Of a stretch of DNA of 46,842 nucleotides, positions 35,277 to 44,703 are shown one piece after another. Within the stretch, counting starts at the first letter, position 1; each line of letters starts with the position of its first letter. Below the pieces are notes generated by a model. The model saw nothing but the letters and a program-made list of their open reading frames with translations. It was not told the origin of the DNA and did no database searches. The position numbers were made by a program, and so were the translations under genes. Source of the DNA: Prochlorococcus sp. scB241_528N17 (lineage in GTDB: Bacteria; Cyanobacteriota; Cyanobacteriia; PCC-6307; Cyanobiaceae); the NCBI GenBank assembly GCA_000634735.1, contig JFLG01000074.1:1-46842 (forward strand). The letters are read 5' to 3'.

Positions 35277-35555
35277 TTAGCTATAACCTAAGCTTGCATA
35301 CTGGAGATTTGTAATTAAATTTTGTATAACATTTAGAAGTAAAAAAGCTAATAAGGATGAAATATCAAATCCACCTATTGGAGGGATAATACCTCTAAAA
35401 ATGTTTAAATAAGGATCAGTGATAGAAGTTAATGCTGATAAAACACCGTTACTCCAATCAATACCTGGAAACCATGTAAGTAAAATTCTTATTATCAATA
35501 TGAATGAATAAATTGATAAAGTTTGGCCCAGAACTGCAAAAATCTCAGATAACAT
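35277..35555 (-). CDS. YggT family membrane protein
   Basis: A 92-residue protein with two hydrophobic helices and the YggT motifs 'RILLTWFPGIDW' and 'DPYLNIFRGIIPPIGGFDISSLLAF' (read in two parts). Cyanobacterial and plant relatives (CCB3 / YlmG) are linked to cytochrome b6 haem binding or nucleoid/plastid division. ATG start; 38 nt downstream of scpB on the same strand. Confidence 0.88.
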   Translation of the reverse strand: MLSEIFAVLGQTLSIYSFILIIRILLTWFPGIDWSNGVLSALTSITDPYLNIFRGIIPPIGGFDISSLLAFLLLNVIQNLITNLQYASLGYS

Positions 35556-35593
35556 TATCTTATCGTAATTTACTATATCCTAACATTTAGTTA

Positions 35594-36136
35594 TTATTGC
35601 TGCTTATTATTACTGCTTCCTATATTTGTGAGATATTCATTACTTACAGCAAAAGTTTGAAAAAACTTTTCTGATAATGATAACCAATATGATCTACCAT
35701 CTTTTTGCTTTCGTTTGACGATAAATTTCTTTTCTAATAATTCTTTAATATGATCGTAAGCACCTGAACCTCTAAGAAGTATAAGATCCGATTGTAGGAT
35801 CTTTTTTTTGATGGCAATAGTAGCCAATGTCCTTAATTCAGATGTTTTCAAATCAGAAGGAAGTAAATCATCAACGAATTCATTAAGACTAGATTTTAGT
35901 TCGAGTGAAAAACTGTTATTAACTGCATTTAATTCAATAGCCGAGTTGGGATTAGAGTATTTATTTTTCAGATCTTTAATCGCATCATTTATTGAATTTA
36001 AATCAGAATTAGTAATTTCTGAAAGATCCTTTTTTGTTATTGGTCTGCCTTTCAAATATAGAACAGCTTCAACTTTAGTAACTAGATCTATATCAGATAT
36101 TGGCGTGGTATTTAGATCAGATTGATTGATTTTAAT
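35594..36136 (-). CDS. scpB: Segregation and condensation protein B, unusual start
   Basis: ScpB is the winged-helix partner of ScpA and SMC in chromosome condensation. From TTG at 36055 the reading frame gives 153 residues, but the in-frame upstream sequence encodes 'TKVEAVLYLKGRP', a typical ScpB N-terminus, and is open back to a TAG at 36142-36140. No ATG, GTG or TTG lies in that stretch; the only candidates are ATT (36136) and rarer codons, so I extend to ATT at 36136 tentatively. Residue blocks such as 'LRTLATIAIKKKILQSDL' and 'LLRGSGAYDHIKELLEKKFI' (in parts) support the family. Confidence 0.7.
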   Translation of the reverse strand: MKINQSDLNTTPISDIDLVTKVEAVLYLKGRPITKKDLSEITNSDLNSINDAIKDLKNKYSNPNSAIELNAVNNSFSLELKSSLNEFVDDLLPSDLKTSELRTLATIAIKKKILQSDLILLRGSGAYDHIKELLEKKFIVKRKQKDGRSYWLSLSEKFFQTFAVSNEYLTNIGSSNNKQQ

Positions 36137-36166
36137 TACCTAAATCTTTCCTAATTTACCTTAAAT

Positions 36167-37708
36167 TTAATCTGATGCACCAAGGAATAATCTATATGTA
36201 TCGTTTTGAGTTTCATCCCAAAATTTATAGCCTAGTATTCTTACAAATTTATTCCACTCTAAAATTTCATTTTTATCGATTAAAACTCCAATAACAATTT
36301 TCCCAACATCAGCTCCATAATTCCTATAGTGAAATACGCTTATAGACCAATTAGATTTCATATTATTTAAGAAGTTTATTAATGCGCCAGGCCTTTCAGG
36401 AAACTCAAATCTGTATAAAAGCTCAACAAAGTTTCTATTATTCATTTCTTTAAAATTCTTAGGCAATCTTCCACCTACCATATGTCTTAGATGATTTTTA
36501 GATAATTCATCATCACTTATGTCTATAAATGAGTATTCAGAATTTCTAAATACATTTAAAAGCTTTTTTTTATCATTTAATCCATAAACTTGAACTCCTA
36601 CAAAGATCTGTGCATTCTTAGAATTCGACATCCTGTAGCTAAATTCAGTTAAATTTCTATTATCAAGTAACTTGCAAAAATCAATTAAACTTCCAGCACG
36701 TTCAGGAATTTCAACAGCCATCATTACTTCTTTACACTCTCCAAGTTCTGCTCTTTCAGCGACAAATCTAAGCCGCTCAAAATTCATATTTGCACCACAT
36801 GCAATCGCAACCATTTTTCTATTTGAATATTTCGAATTTAAAATATCTTTTTTCATCCCTGCAATTGATAATGCTCCTGCAGGCTCAAGTATTGATCTAG
36901 TATCCTCAAAAACATCTTTTATAGCTGCACATATTTCATCAGTATTAACGGTAATCATCTTATCTATATATTTTCTGCCAATATCAAAAGTATTTTTACC
37001 AATTTTTTTAACCGCCACTCCATCTGCAAATTGACCAACAGAAGATAATTCCACAATTTTTGATTCTTCCAAAGATTTTGTCATAGCGTCTGCATCTTCA
37101 GGCTCTACACCAATTATTTTTACTTCGGGCCATATTTTTTTAATATACAATGAAATTCCTGATATCAATCCACCACCACCAACAGCAATATAAATTGCAT
37201 AGGGTTTTTCCTTTAGTTGCTGTTCAAGTTCAATAGCTATGGTTCCTTGTCCTGCTATTACATCTGGATCATCAAAAGGATGAATAAAACATAAATTTCT
37301 TTCATGGCTAATCCTTATTGCTTCTTTGTAAGTTTCATCATAATTATCGCCAAATAATATAACTTTTGCTTTTAACTTTTTCACAGCATTAACTTTTACA
37401 AGAGGTGTTGTAATGGGCATTAATATTGTCGCTTGGCAATTTAGCTTGAGAGCACTAAGAGCAACACCTTGAGCATGATTACCAGCACTTGAAGTAATTA
37501 CTCCCTGAGAAAGCTGAGAATTGGTGAGCTTACTCATTTTGTTATATGCACCTCTTACTTTGAATGAAAATACATCTTGAAGATCTTCTCTTTTTAGAAA
37601 AACTTCATTATTAAGTGTATTACTTAAATTATGAGCTTTTTCTAGGGGCGTTTTTTTTGCTACTTCATAGACTTCAGCTTGAAGTATTTTTTCAAAATAA
37701 TCATTCAT
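36167..37708 (-). CDS. ilvA: Threonine deaminase (biosynthetic)
   Basis: IlvA converts threonine to 2-oxobutanoate, the first step to isoleucine. The 513-residue protein has the PLP lysine Lys50 in 'FSFKVRGAYNKM', the glycine loop 'VGGGGLISG', and two C-terminal ACT-like regulatory domains (about 325-513), including 'FEFPERPGALINFLNNM', which bind isoleucine. Full length means feedback control is likely. ATG start. It is divergent from dxs, with 116 bp between start codons. Confidence 0.96.
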   Translation of the reverse strand: MNDYFEKILQAEVYEVAKKTPLEKAHNLSNTLNNEVFLKREDLQDVFSFKVRGAYNKMSKLTNSQLSQGVITSSAGNHAQGVALSALKLNCQATILMPITTPLVKVNAVKKLKAKVILFGDNYDETYKEAIRISHERNLCFIHPFDDPDVIAGQGTIAIELEQQLKEKPYAIYIAVGGGGLISGISLYIKKIWPEVKIIGVEPEDADAMTKSLEESKIVELSSVGQFADGVAVKKIGKNTFDIGRKYIDKMITVNTDEICAAIKDVFEDTRSILEPAGALSIAGMKKDILNSKYSNRKMVAIACGANMNFERLRFVAERAELGECKEVMMAVEIPERAGSLIDFCKLLDNRNLTEFSYRMSNSKNAQIFVGVQVYGLNDKKKLLNVFRNSEYSFIDISDDELSKNHLRHMVGGRLPKNFKEMNNRNFVELLYRFEFPERPGALINFLNNMKSNWSISVFHYRNYGADVGKIVIGVLIDKNEILEWNKFVRILGYKFWDETQNDTYRLFLGASD

Positions 37709-37824
37709 ATATATATTTTTAGCATTAATTATTAATCTAATAAAACATTACATGATCTATTTCCAAAAAAATACTCATTTTGCACCTTGACGTTTTAGAT
37801 TAGATAGATACCAATTTTTGTTAA

Positions 37825-39714
37825 ATGCTTTTAAGTGAGTTAAGTCATCCTAATCAACTTCATGGCTTAACAGTTTCACAATTAGAGGAAATTGCTTGTC
37901 AAATTAGAGAAAGACACCTTCAAGTAGTATCTACTAGCGGTGGACATCTTGGCCCTGGTTTAGGTGTAGTTGAGCTTACATTAGCTTTATATCAAACTCT
38001 TGATCTGGATTTCGACAAAGTTGTTTGGGATGTAGGACATCAAGGTTATCCTCATAAATTAATAACAGGACGTTTCAGTCAATTCGATTCACTAAGACAA
38101 CAAAATGGAGTAGCTGGATATCTAAAAAGAAGTGAAAGTAAATTTGATCATTTTGGTGCTGGACATGCAAGCACTTCTATTTCTGCTGCTTTAGGAATGG
38201 CAATAGCAAGAGACAGAAAAGGTGAGAATTATAAATGTGTTGCTGTTATTGGAGATGGAGCATTAACTGGAGGAATGGCATTAGAAGCTATAAATCATGC
38301 AGGACACTTACCAAATACTCCTTTAGTTGTTGTATTAAACGATAATGATATGTCTATTTCACCTCCAGTTGGAGCCCTTTCATCTTACTTAAATAAGGTA
38401 AGAGTTAGTCCTCCATTGCAATTTTTATCCGATAGTGTTCAAGAAAGTGTAAAAAATATTCCCTTAATTGGGAAGGATCTACCAGAAGAATTGAAAAATA
38501 TTAAAGGAAGCGTTAGACGATTGGCTGTGCCTAAGGTTGGTGCTGTTTTTGAAGAACTTGGATTTACATATATGGGACCAATTGACGGTCATGATATTGG
38601 AAATTTAGTTAATACTTTTAACGCTGCTCATAAACTTAAAAAACCTGTACTTGTTCATGTTGTCACAACAAAAGGGAAGGGTTATCCTTATGCAGAAGCT
38701 GACCAGGTAGGATATCATGCACAGTCTGCATTTGATCTGACTACTGGGAAATCTATTCCATCAAAGAAACCTAAGCCTGTTAGTTACAGTAAAATATTTG
38801 GTCAAACGTTATTGAAAATATGTGAACAAGATAGCAAAGTCGTTGGCATTACAGCTGCAATGGCCACAGGAACTGGTTTAGATATATTGCAAAGAAATAT
38901 TCCTGACCAATATATCGATGTAGGAATAGCAGAACAACATGCAGTTACTCTTGCGGCAGGAATGTCCTGCGATGGTCTTAAACCTGTTGTTGCTATTTAT
39001 AGTACTTTTCTTCAACGTGCTTTCGATCAATTAATTCATGATGTAGGGATACAAAATCTACCTGTATCATTCGTACTTGATAGAGCGGGGATAGTTGGTG
39101 CCGACGGTCCTACTCACCAAGGTCAGTACGATATCAGTTATATGAGATCTATACCTAATTTCGTATTGATGGCCCCAAAAGATGAGTCTGAATTACAGAG
39201 AATGTTAATAACTTCAATAAACCATAACGGTCCTACAGCACTAAGAATACCCAGAGGTTCTGGGTTAGGAGTGGCTGTAATGGATGAGGGTTGGGAACCT
39301 TTAAATATAGGCGAAGCTGAAATACTTGAAGAAGGAGAAGATATTTTAATTATTGCTTATGGATCAATGGTTGCATCAGCTATTGAAACAGCAAAAATCC
39401 TAAAAAATATGAACATTAATCCATGTATTGTTAATGCAAGATTTGTGAAACCTCTAGATAAAAATCTTATTATGCCTTTAGCAAGTAGGATTCAAAAAGT
39501 TGTAACTATGGAAGAAGGGACTTTAATAGGTGGATTTGGTTCCGCAATAGTTGAATTATTTAACGATAATGAAATAAACATTCCTGTATACAGAATAGGT
39601 ATCCCAGATGTTTTAGTTGATCATGCTTCACCTGACCAGAGTAAAGAAAAATTAGGACTTATGCCTGATCAGATGGCAGATAAAATTGTTAAGAAATTTA
39701 AGTTAGATAATTAA
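37825..39714 (+). CDS. dxs: 1-deoxy-D-xylulose-5-phosphate synthase
   Basis: DXS condenses pyruvate and glyceraldehyde 3-phosphate in the first MEP-pathway step. The 629-residue thiamine-diphosphate enzyme has '[16 protein letters not shown]', the ThDP/Mg motif GDGALTGG (about 143-150) to NDNDMS (about 172), and '[15 protein letters not shown]' in the transketolase centre. ATG start. It converges with psaK, with 19 bp between stop codons. Confidence 0.97.
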   Translation: MLLSELSHPNQLHGLTVSQLEEIACQIRERHLQVVSTSGGHLGPGLGVVELTLALYQTLDLDFDKVVWDVGHQGYPHKLITGRFSQFDSLRQQNGVAGYLKRSESKFDHFGAGHASTSISAALGMAIARDRKGENYKCVAVIGDGALTGGMALEAINHAGHLPNTPLVVVLNDNDMSISPPVGALSSYLNKVRVSPPLQFLSDSVQESVKNIPLIGKDLPEELKNIKGSVRRLAVPKVGAVFEELGFTYMGPIDGHDIGNLVNTFNAAHKLKKPVLVHVVTTKGKGYPYAEADQVGYHAQSAFDLTTGKSIPSKKPKPVSYSKIFGQTLLKICEQDSKVVGITAAMATGTGLDILQRNIPDQYIDVGIAEQHAVTLAAGMSCDGLKPVVAIYSTFLQRAFDQLIHDVGIQNLPVSFVLDRAGIVGADGPTHQGQYDISYMRSIPNFVLMAPKDESELQRMLITSINHNGPTALRIPRGSGLGVAVMDEGWEPLNIGEAEILEEGEDILIIAYGSMVASAIETAKILKNMNINPCIVNARFVKPLDKNLIMPLASRIQKVVTMEEGTLIGGFGSAIVELFNDNEINIPVYRIGIPDVLVDHASPDQSKEKLGLMPDQMADKIVKKFKLDN

Positions 39715-39735
39715 AAATTTAATAAATAAATTTTT
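39713..39735. terminator. AT-only inverted repeat between dxs and psaK
   Basis: AAAAATTTA and TAAATTTTT are 9-bp arms with a 5-nt loop at the convergent dxs/psaK ends, overlapping both stop codons. It is symmetric and could act in both directions, but the stem has no G or C, so terminator strength is doubtful. Confidence 0.3.
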
Positions 39736-39994
39736 ATAAAACACCACGTGAGGCTAATCCCAAGATTGCTCCAATTCCGAAAATATGACCTAGGCAATTA
39801 GCACCTACAACTGATGCGTGACTTAGACCACCATAGAATTTTGAATTAGGTATTTCAAAACCTTCATTAGGTTTTCTTATTGTTGCTCTAGCAATTGCAT
39901 AAGCAAAAACATTACATGCAATCATTACGACGGCACACTTTGGAGACCAAGAAAAAGTTGCTGGATCTGCAGCTGCAAATAATGTAGTAAACAT
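39734..39994 (-). CDS. psaK: Photosystem I subunit PsaK
   Basis: PsaK is a small two-helix subunit at the edge of the PSI core. The 86-residue protein has an N-terminal stretch before 'FSWSPKCAVVMIACNVFAYAI' (first helix), the loop 'NSKFYGGLSHASVVGANCLGHI' (in parts), and a second helix 'FGIGAILGLASRGVL'. ATG start. The gene is alone on the minus strand between dxs and DUF3593. Confidence 0.93.
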   Translation of the reverse strand: MFTTLFAAADPATFSWSPKCAVVMIACNVFAYAIARATIRKPNEGFEIPNSKFYGGLSHASVVGANCLGHIFGIGAILGLASRGVL

Positions 39995-40060
39995 AAAAAA
40001 TCGTTATTTTTATATATTCTCTAATACTTTTACCTAAAAAACACAAAATTGTAAAAGGTC

Positions 40061-40396
40061 TTAAGAGTTGTTTACTTGTAAGCTATTTAACAACTTTATA
40101 AATCCAAACAAAATAACAAAATCACTTAGAGTAAGGAAGGATTCTGCAAAGCCATGCAGGAAGTCAACCTCAACTAGAGTTTTATCATAGTAATTTAGTG
40201 TGAAGATAGATACCAATATAGTTATGAATACGAATAAAACAGTTAGGGAAAATCCTGTTTTTACAAAAATATTAACAGATTGGATTTTATATAAGTAAAA
40301 CAAAAATATTGCATATGGAATTATTGATACTGCGAACAATAATGTGTTATCAATTGAACCTAATATTTCTATAAATCTAAAAAATAAATCATTCAT
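40061..40396 (-). CDS. DUF3593 membrane protein
   Basis: A 111-residue protein with three hydrophobic segments (about 14-34, 44-66 and 82-103), consistent with DUF3593. It overlaps the DUF2499 gene by 8 bp on the same strand, and the two families are neighbours in cyanobacteria and plant-type phototrophs as I recall. Function is unknown. ATG start. Confidence 0.65.
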   Translation of the reverse strand: MNDLFFRFIEILGSIDNTLLFAVSIIPYAIFLFYLYKIQSVNIFVKTGFSLTVLFVFITILVSIFTLNYYDKTLVEVDFLHGFAESFLTLSDFVILFGFIKLLNSLQVNNS

Positions 40397-40691
40397 AAGT
40401 CTCTTTCCCTTTAAAAATTATTATTGCAGCTAAGGCTAATGTTGAATTTCCTATAAATGTAAATATTCCTTGAAGTGAGACTAGACCGTAAAGATTATCT
40501 TGGTTGTCATAGATATGCCATGTGATCGCACACATAGCACCTATTAAGTTTGGGACCATAGCAAGGCTTAACCAAAAAAATAAATTATATTTTTTATATG
40601 TAGAAATTTTGTTTATTACTAATATGGCAGAAATCCATTCTATTACTGATGAGATATGTATTAACCAAGTTCCAAATGATAATTCGTGCAA
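40389..40691 (-). CDS. DUF2499 membrane protein
   Basis: A 100-residue protein with the DUF2499 pattern: 'TWLIHISSVIEWISAILVI', 'MVPNLIGAMCAITWHIYDN' and a last helix 'GNSTLALAAIIIF'. TTG start at 40691. It overlaps DUF3593 by 8 bp and is 4 nt from the peroxiredoxin stop, so the three minus-strand genes may be one transcript. Function unknown. Confidence 0.72.
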   Translation of the reverse strand: MHELSFGTWLIHISSVIEWISAILVINKISTYKKYNLFFWLSLAMVPNLIGAMCAITWHIYDNQDNLYGLVSLQGIFTFIGNSTLALAAIIIFKGKETYE

Positions 40692-40695
40692 AATT

Positions 40696-41229
40696 TTATA
40701 TTTTTTTCTTTAAAACGTTGAGAACTTCTTTCGCATGATTTATAGGTAAAACACTTATCCATCTATAAGAAATTTTCCCATCTGGAGAAATCAAAAAAGT
40801 ATTTCTATCTGAGAATGGAGGAATCCAGGAACCATATTTATCACTAATAATTCCGTTAGGATCAGATAATAAAGTGTAGTTTATGGATTTCTCGCTGCAG
40901 AAACTTTCATGAGAATCTTCATTATCAGCGCTAATGCCTAGAATTTCGGCATTATATTTTGAAAAATCTTTTTTTAATTCCGAAAAACCTTTAGCTTCAA
41001 GAGTGCAACCTGCTGTAAAGTCTCTTGGATAAAAATATATAACTAGCCACTGACCTTCAAAATCACTTAATCCCCATGTCTTTTTTGTTTTTATGTTTTT
41101 ATTAAATCCTCTTAACTGAAAGTTAGGAGCATAATCACCTACTTCAGGAGCAAAATCAAAAGATAAGGCTGAATTACAATTAAATAAAAGAATAAATGGT
41201 ATCAATATACTTACAACTAAATTTCTCAT
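40696..41229 (-). CDS. PrxQ/BCP-type peroxiredoxin with signal peptide
   Basis: A thiol peroxidase of the PrxQ/BCP class, likely exported to periplasm or thylakoid lumen: residues 1-22 form a signal peptide ('LVVSILIPFILLF'). A TTG lies just upstream, but I take the ATG at 41229 (177 residues). Peroxidatic Cys75 is in 'YPRDFTAGCTLEAKGF'. The usual resolving Cys five residues later is replaced by Lys; the other candidate is Cys111 ('SFCSEKS'). It lies 5 nt after rpmB on the same strand. Confidence 0.85.
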   Translation of the reverse strand: MRNLVVSILIPFILLFNCNSALSFDFAPEVGDYAPNFQLRGFNKNIKTKKTWGLSDFEGQWLVIYFYPRDFTAGCTLEAKGFSELKKDFSKYNAEILGISADNEDSHESFCSEKSINYTLLSDPNGIISDKYGSWIPPFSDRNTFLISPDGKISYRWISVLPINHAKEVLNVLKKKI

Positions 41230-41234
41230 CAAAT

Positions 41235-41471
41235 TTAGAATTTTTTTAAATCAACTCCATTTGATTTAGCAAATTTATCTAAACCTACTTTTTGTATAGA
41301 CTTAAGAGCTTTGGTACTTATTTTTAAATTTACCCATTTTTTGCCCTCTTCCCACCATAGTCTCCTTTTTTGGAGATTAACTTGTTGCAATTTTTTTGTA
41401 CGAATATGTGAGTGACTCACTGCCATCCCGTTATTAGCTTTTGCACCAGTCAGTTCGCAAACTCTTGACAT
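41235..41471 (-). CDS. rpmB: 50S ribosomal protein L28
   Basis: A 78-residue L28 with the family start '[21 protein letters not shown]' (in parts) and a basic '[17 protein letters not shown]' segment. ATG start. Followed 5 nt later by the peroxiredoxin gene; 40 nt downstream of htpG. Confidence 0.96.
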   Translation of the reverse strand: MSRVCELTGAKANNGMAVSHSHIRTKKLQQVNLQKRRLWWEEGKKWVNLKISTKALKSIQKVGLDKFAKSNGVDLKKF

Positions 41472-41511
41472 ATTTATTGAGTTATAACTTTAAAAAATTC
41501 TAACACATGAC

Positions 41512-43416
41512 TCAATTTGTTGAATTAAGTAATTCTGAAATTAATTCAGCATTATTATTTTGTAAATTAATTATCTGTTCTTGATCTAATCCACCAACGG
41601 AAAGCTTGGCCATATCGTAAACATGATTTGCAATTTTTGATGCCAATGGATTCTCGAAAGGATCTTTTTCATCAATAATTATTTTGTTTCCTGTAATTTT
41701 ATTAAGACCAACAATAAGTGGATGTTCTTTGTTAATTAAGAGGACATGATATTCAGGTAAGCCAGGCATCTTTTGTTCCATGTAAGCTCCCATATCATTA
41801 ATTCTTCTCATTTGTTCTGGAAGCAAGATCATCGCTGGTGGAGCATCTTTACTTGAAAGTGACTGCACTTTAACTGTTACTTTCTCATTATTAAGGGCCT
41901 TAACTATCGTATCTCTAAGATTATCTGTATTTGATTTGCCATCCTTATCTACAATTTCTTTTGATTCTTTATCTTCTAGTTCATTTATTTCTGAATCTAC
42001 TCTTTGGAATTGATAATCTTCATTTTTACTTTCCAACCATGGAAGAAATTGTGCGTCAATTAAGGGATCTGATTTAATAACTTCTTTATTATCAGATAAA
42101 CAGATATTTAATGCACTAGACTGCGCAATCAAATCTGAACAGTAAATTATTTTTTTAGAATCAGTTAATTTATTTCGTTCTTTGTAATTTGAGAGAGTTG
42201 TGAAATATTTATCATTGGACTTGATGAGGGATTTATTTTCAATATCTTTAGTAACGTCTTTATCTGAATTTATTATTGTTTCGAAAATTATACTGTTATT
42301 GACTAAATCAGCAAACTTTTCATCTTCGATAGCACCAATTTTAATAAAAGCAGAGATTGAATCCCAAATTTCTGCATAAAATTCTGGAGAATTTTTTATC
42401 AAATCCTTCAGTTTATTAGCGATTTTTTTTGAGATAAATGATGATATAGACCTTACTTTTCTATCTGTTTGTAATGCACTTCTACTAACATTTAGTGGTA
42501 TATCTGTAGAGTCAATAACTCCTCTAAGAGGTAAAAGGTATTTTGGTACTATCTCTTTAATTGAATCGCTTACAAATACTTGATTGCAAAATAGTTTTAT
42601 TTCTCCTTTTTCCCAATCAGCTCTACCTGACAACTTTGGAAAATACAATATCCCTTGTATGTCATATGGATAATCTGTGTTTAGATGAATCCATAACAGT
42701 GGGTCTCCCTGGAAAGGATAAAGGTATTTATATAACTCAATATAATCTTCATCTTTTAATTCACTAGGTTGTTTTCTCCAAGGAGGATTTTTCTTATTAA
42801 TTGCCTCTCCTTCTAATAAGACATCTATTGGCATAAAATCACAATATTTTTTTATTAGTAATTTAATCCTTTCAGGCTCGATAAACTCTTTTTCTTCTTC
42901 AAGTAGGTGAAGAATAACATCTGTGCCAATTGTCTCTCTTTGTGATTCCTCTAACGTGAAATTTGGCGATCCATCACAAGACCATTTGAAAGCTTTTGAT
43001 TCCCCAATTGCCGACTTAGTTAATATATCAACTCTATCTGCCACCATGAAACTTGAATAAAAACCTAGTCCAAAATGACCTATGAATTCATCATTATCTT
43101 TTTTGTATTTTGTAAGGAATTCTTCAGCACTAGAAAATGCAACTTGATTTATGTACTTCTTAATTTCTTCATCATTCATTCCAATTCCATTATCGGAAAT
43201 TGTTAACGTATTTTTTTCACGGTTAATTGTTATTTTTACTTGAGCTTCCTCAGTATTCTCGCAATCACCTGCAATAGAGGCCATTCTTCTTTTACTAATT
43301 GCGTCAACTCCATTACTAACAAGTTCTCTTAAAAAGATTTCATGGTCAGAATATACTGCCTTCTTGATAATTGGGAAAATATTTTCGGTATTTATACGAA
43401 TTTTGCCTTTTTCCAT
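41512..43416 (-). CDS. htpG: HSP90-family chaperone HtpG
   Basis: HtpG is the bacterial Hsp90. The 634-residue protein has the N-terminal GHKL ATPase domain ('FLRELVSNGVDAISKRR', 'ISDNGIGM', 'GHFGLGFYSSFMV'), a middle domain with 'LPLNVSRSALQ' type motif ('DIPLNVSRSALQTD') and the C-terminal dimerisation domain. Cyanobacterial HtpG has roles in heat and high-light stress and haem enzyme quality control. ATG start. A palindrome 66 nt upstream could be a regulatory site. Confidence 0.95.
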   Translation of the reverse strand: MEKGKIRINTENIFPIIKKAVYSDHEIFLRELVSNGVDAISKRRMASIAGDCENTEEAQVKITINREKNTLTISDNGIGMNDEEIKKYINQVAFSSAEEFLTKYKKDNDEFIGHFGLGFYSSFMVADRVDILTKSAIGESKAFKWSCDGSPNFTLEESQRETIGTDVILHLLEEEKEFIEPERIKLLIKKYCDFMPIDVLLEGEAINKKNPPWRKQPSELKDEDYIELYKYLYPFQGDPLLWIHLNTDYPYDIQGILYFPKLSGRADWEKGEIKLFCNQVFVSDSIKEIVPKYLLPLRGVIDSTDIPLNVSRSALQTDRKVRSISSFISKKIANKLKDLIKNSPEFYAEIWDSISAFIKIGAIEDEKFADLVNNSIIFETIINSDKDVTKDIENKSLIKSNDKYFTTLSNYKERNKLTDSKKIIYCSDLIAQSSALNICLSDNKEVIKSDPLIDAQFLPWLESKNEDYQFQRVDSEINELEDKESKEIVDKDGKSNTDNLRDTIVKALNNEKVTVKVQSLSSKDAPPAMILLPEQMRRINDMGAYMEQKMPGLPEYHVLLINKEHPLIVGLNKITGNKIIIDEKDPFENPLASKIANHVYDMAKLSVGGLDQEQIINLQNNNAELISELLNSTN

Positions 43417-43481
43417 TTAAAAAAAATCAAACATATTAAATCTTATTTCTTAAAAACTAGTTAATCAAGTTTAATAAGGAG

Positions 43482-43497
43482 TATTGTCCGAACAATA
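43482..43497. repeat. Palindrome upstream of htpG
   Basis: TATTGT-CCGA-ACAATA gives 6-bp arms and a 4-nt centre in the 117-bp gap between hisZ and htpG. It is followed by no T-run, so it is not a clear terminator for hisZ. It may be an operator for htpG; I match it to no known heat-shock element (not CIRCE). Confidence 0.4.
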
Positions 43498-43533
43498 TAT
43501 GAATTTAAAAGTTAAATAAATTTTTTAAAGGTT

Positions 43534-44685
43534 TTATTTAACCCACAAAATCTCACTACAATTATTTTCTTTCATAATTTGATTGGCTTTAGCCAAGTCA
43601 TCACATGGATTTAAATGTAAGACAGCAATATTTCCTTTTTTCTGTTGTACTTTTTGTTCATTCATACCTTTTTCTAACAAATAAGAATCTTTAAACATCA
43701 ATAAAATCCTTTTTTTATCTGTCTTTTCTTCCTTAATTAAATTTCTTAAAATGTCTACTGAAATTATAAATCCAATACCATTGAATATTTTCTCCTTAGG
43801 ACTAAATGATCTTACTAACTCATCATATCTGCCACCTTTTGCAATGACGCTTTTATTTTTACCATTATCCCCTATTAGTTGAAAAACTATTCCTTCATAT
43901 AAATTCAGGTGAGGTTGAAAAGTGGGATCAAGTTGTAATTTAACACCATATTTATTTGATATTTTTGATAATGTTTCAAATAAAAAATTTAAGTCATCTA
44001 ATATTTTACTAGTACCATATATAGTTTTTAATTTTTTTAATATTGCAATTGGCTCTCCTCGTGTGAATAAAAGATCTTTAAGAATATATTTATCATCTTC
44101 ATTTATTCCTAATTTAGATAAATTATCTTGATCAAAATCAACCAGACTTTTCTTGATTTCTTCAAAATTATTATTCTTATATTTATTCAGTATCAAGTCC
44201 ATTATTTTTGTGGTGCTTACTAGTAGAAATAAATTACAACCATCCTTCAAATTAATATTATCGATTGAATCAAACAAAATATTAATAACTTCAATTTCTG
44301 GGTATTTTGTATCATATCCAATTAATTCAATTCCACTCTGCAATTTTTCATGTAAGTTAAATGAATTTTCATTAGTTTGTTTTTTATCAAAAACCATTCC
44401 GTTAGTGAATAATCTTATAGGTCTTTTCTTATTTATTAGTCTAGTAGATGACAATTTAACAATTGATGTTGTCATTTCTGGCCTAAGACATAATGAATTA
44501 TTACTTACTATTCCTACAACCTGATTTTCGTCAATAATGCCACGGCCTTTTATCGTCTCTAAAGTATTTATAAATGAGGGTGAAACCTCTTCATATCCCC
44601 ATAGTTTATAAATACTATTTAGATTATTTATGATGTTTGAGTTATTTTTTACATCGACTAATTTAATTTCCTTTATATCTGTCAT
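43534..44685 (-). CDS. hisZ: ATP phosphoribosyltransferase regulatory subunit
   Basis: HisZ is a histidyl-tRNA synthetase-like protein that combines with the short form of HisG to make the first histidine-pathway enzyme and allow histidine feedback. The 383-residue protein has motif 2-like 'LRPEMTTSIVKL', a 'GGRYDELVRSF' motif and no full tRNA-binding anticodon domain. Length fits HisZ, not HisS. hisG is not in the window. ATG start; 18 nt after the IMPase-family gene on the minus strand. Confidence 0.87.
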   Translation of the reverse strand: MTDIKEIKLVDVKNNSNIINNLNSIYKLWGYEEVSPSFINTLETIKGRGIIDENQVVGIVSNNSLCLRPEMTTSIVKLSSTRLINKKRPIRLFTNGMVFDKKQTNENSFNLHEKLQSGIELIGYDTKYPEIEVINILFDSIDNINLKDGCNLFLLVSTTKIMDLILNKYKNNNFEEIKKSLVDFDQDNLSKLGINEDDKYILKDLLFTRGEPIAILKKLKTIYGTSKILDDLNFLFETLSKISNKYGVKLQLDPTFQPHLNLYEGIVFQLIGDNGKNKSVIAKGGRYDELVRSFSPKEKIFNGIGFIISVDILRNLIKEEKTDKKRILLMFKDSYLLEKGMNEQKVQQKKGNIAVLHLNPCDDLAKANQIMKENNCSEILWVK

Positions 44686-44703
44686 CTTAATATTTAACTT
44701 ATT

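Noticed and set aside
36672..37034. 120-codon plus-strand ORF inside ilvA
   Set aside because: Fully antisense to the catalytic domain of ilvA, with no family pattern; a shadow frame.
37709..37824. Promoter for dxs with TTGACG at 37787
   Set aside because: No convincing -10 hexamer at 16-18 nt spacing; the 116-bp ilvA/dxs gap surely holds promoters, but I cannot place them.
44153..44524. 123-codon plus-strand ORF inside hisZ
   Set aside because: Antisense to hisZ; hydrophobic composition comes from reading AT-rich DNA in reverse.
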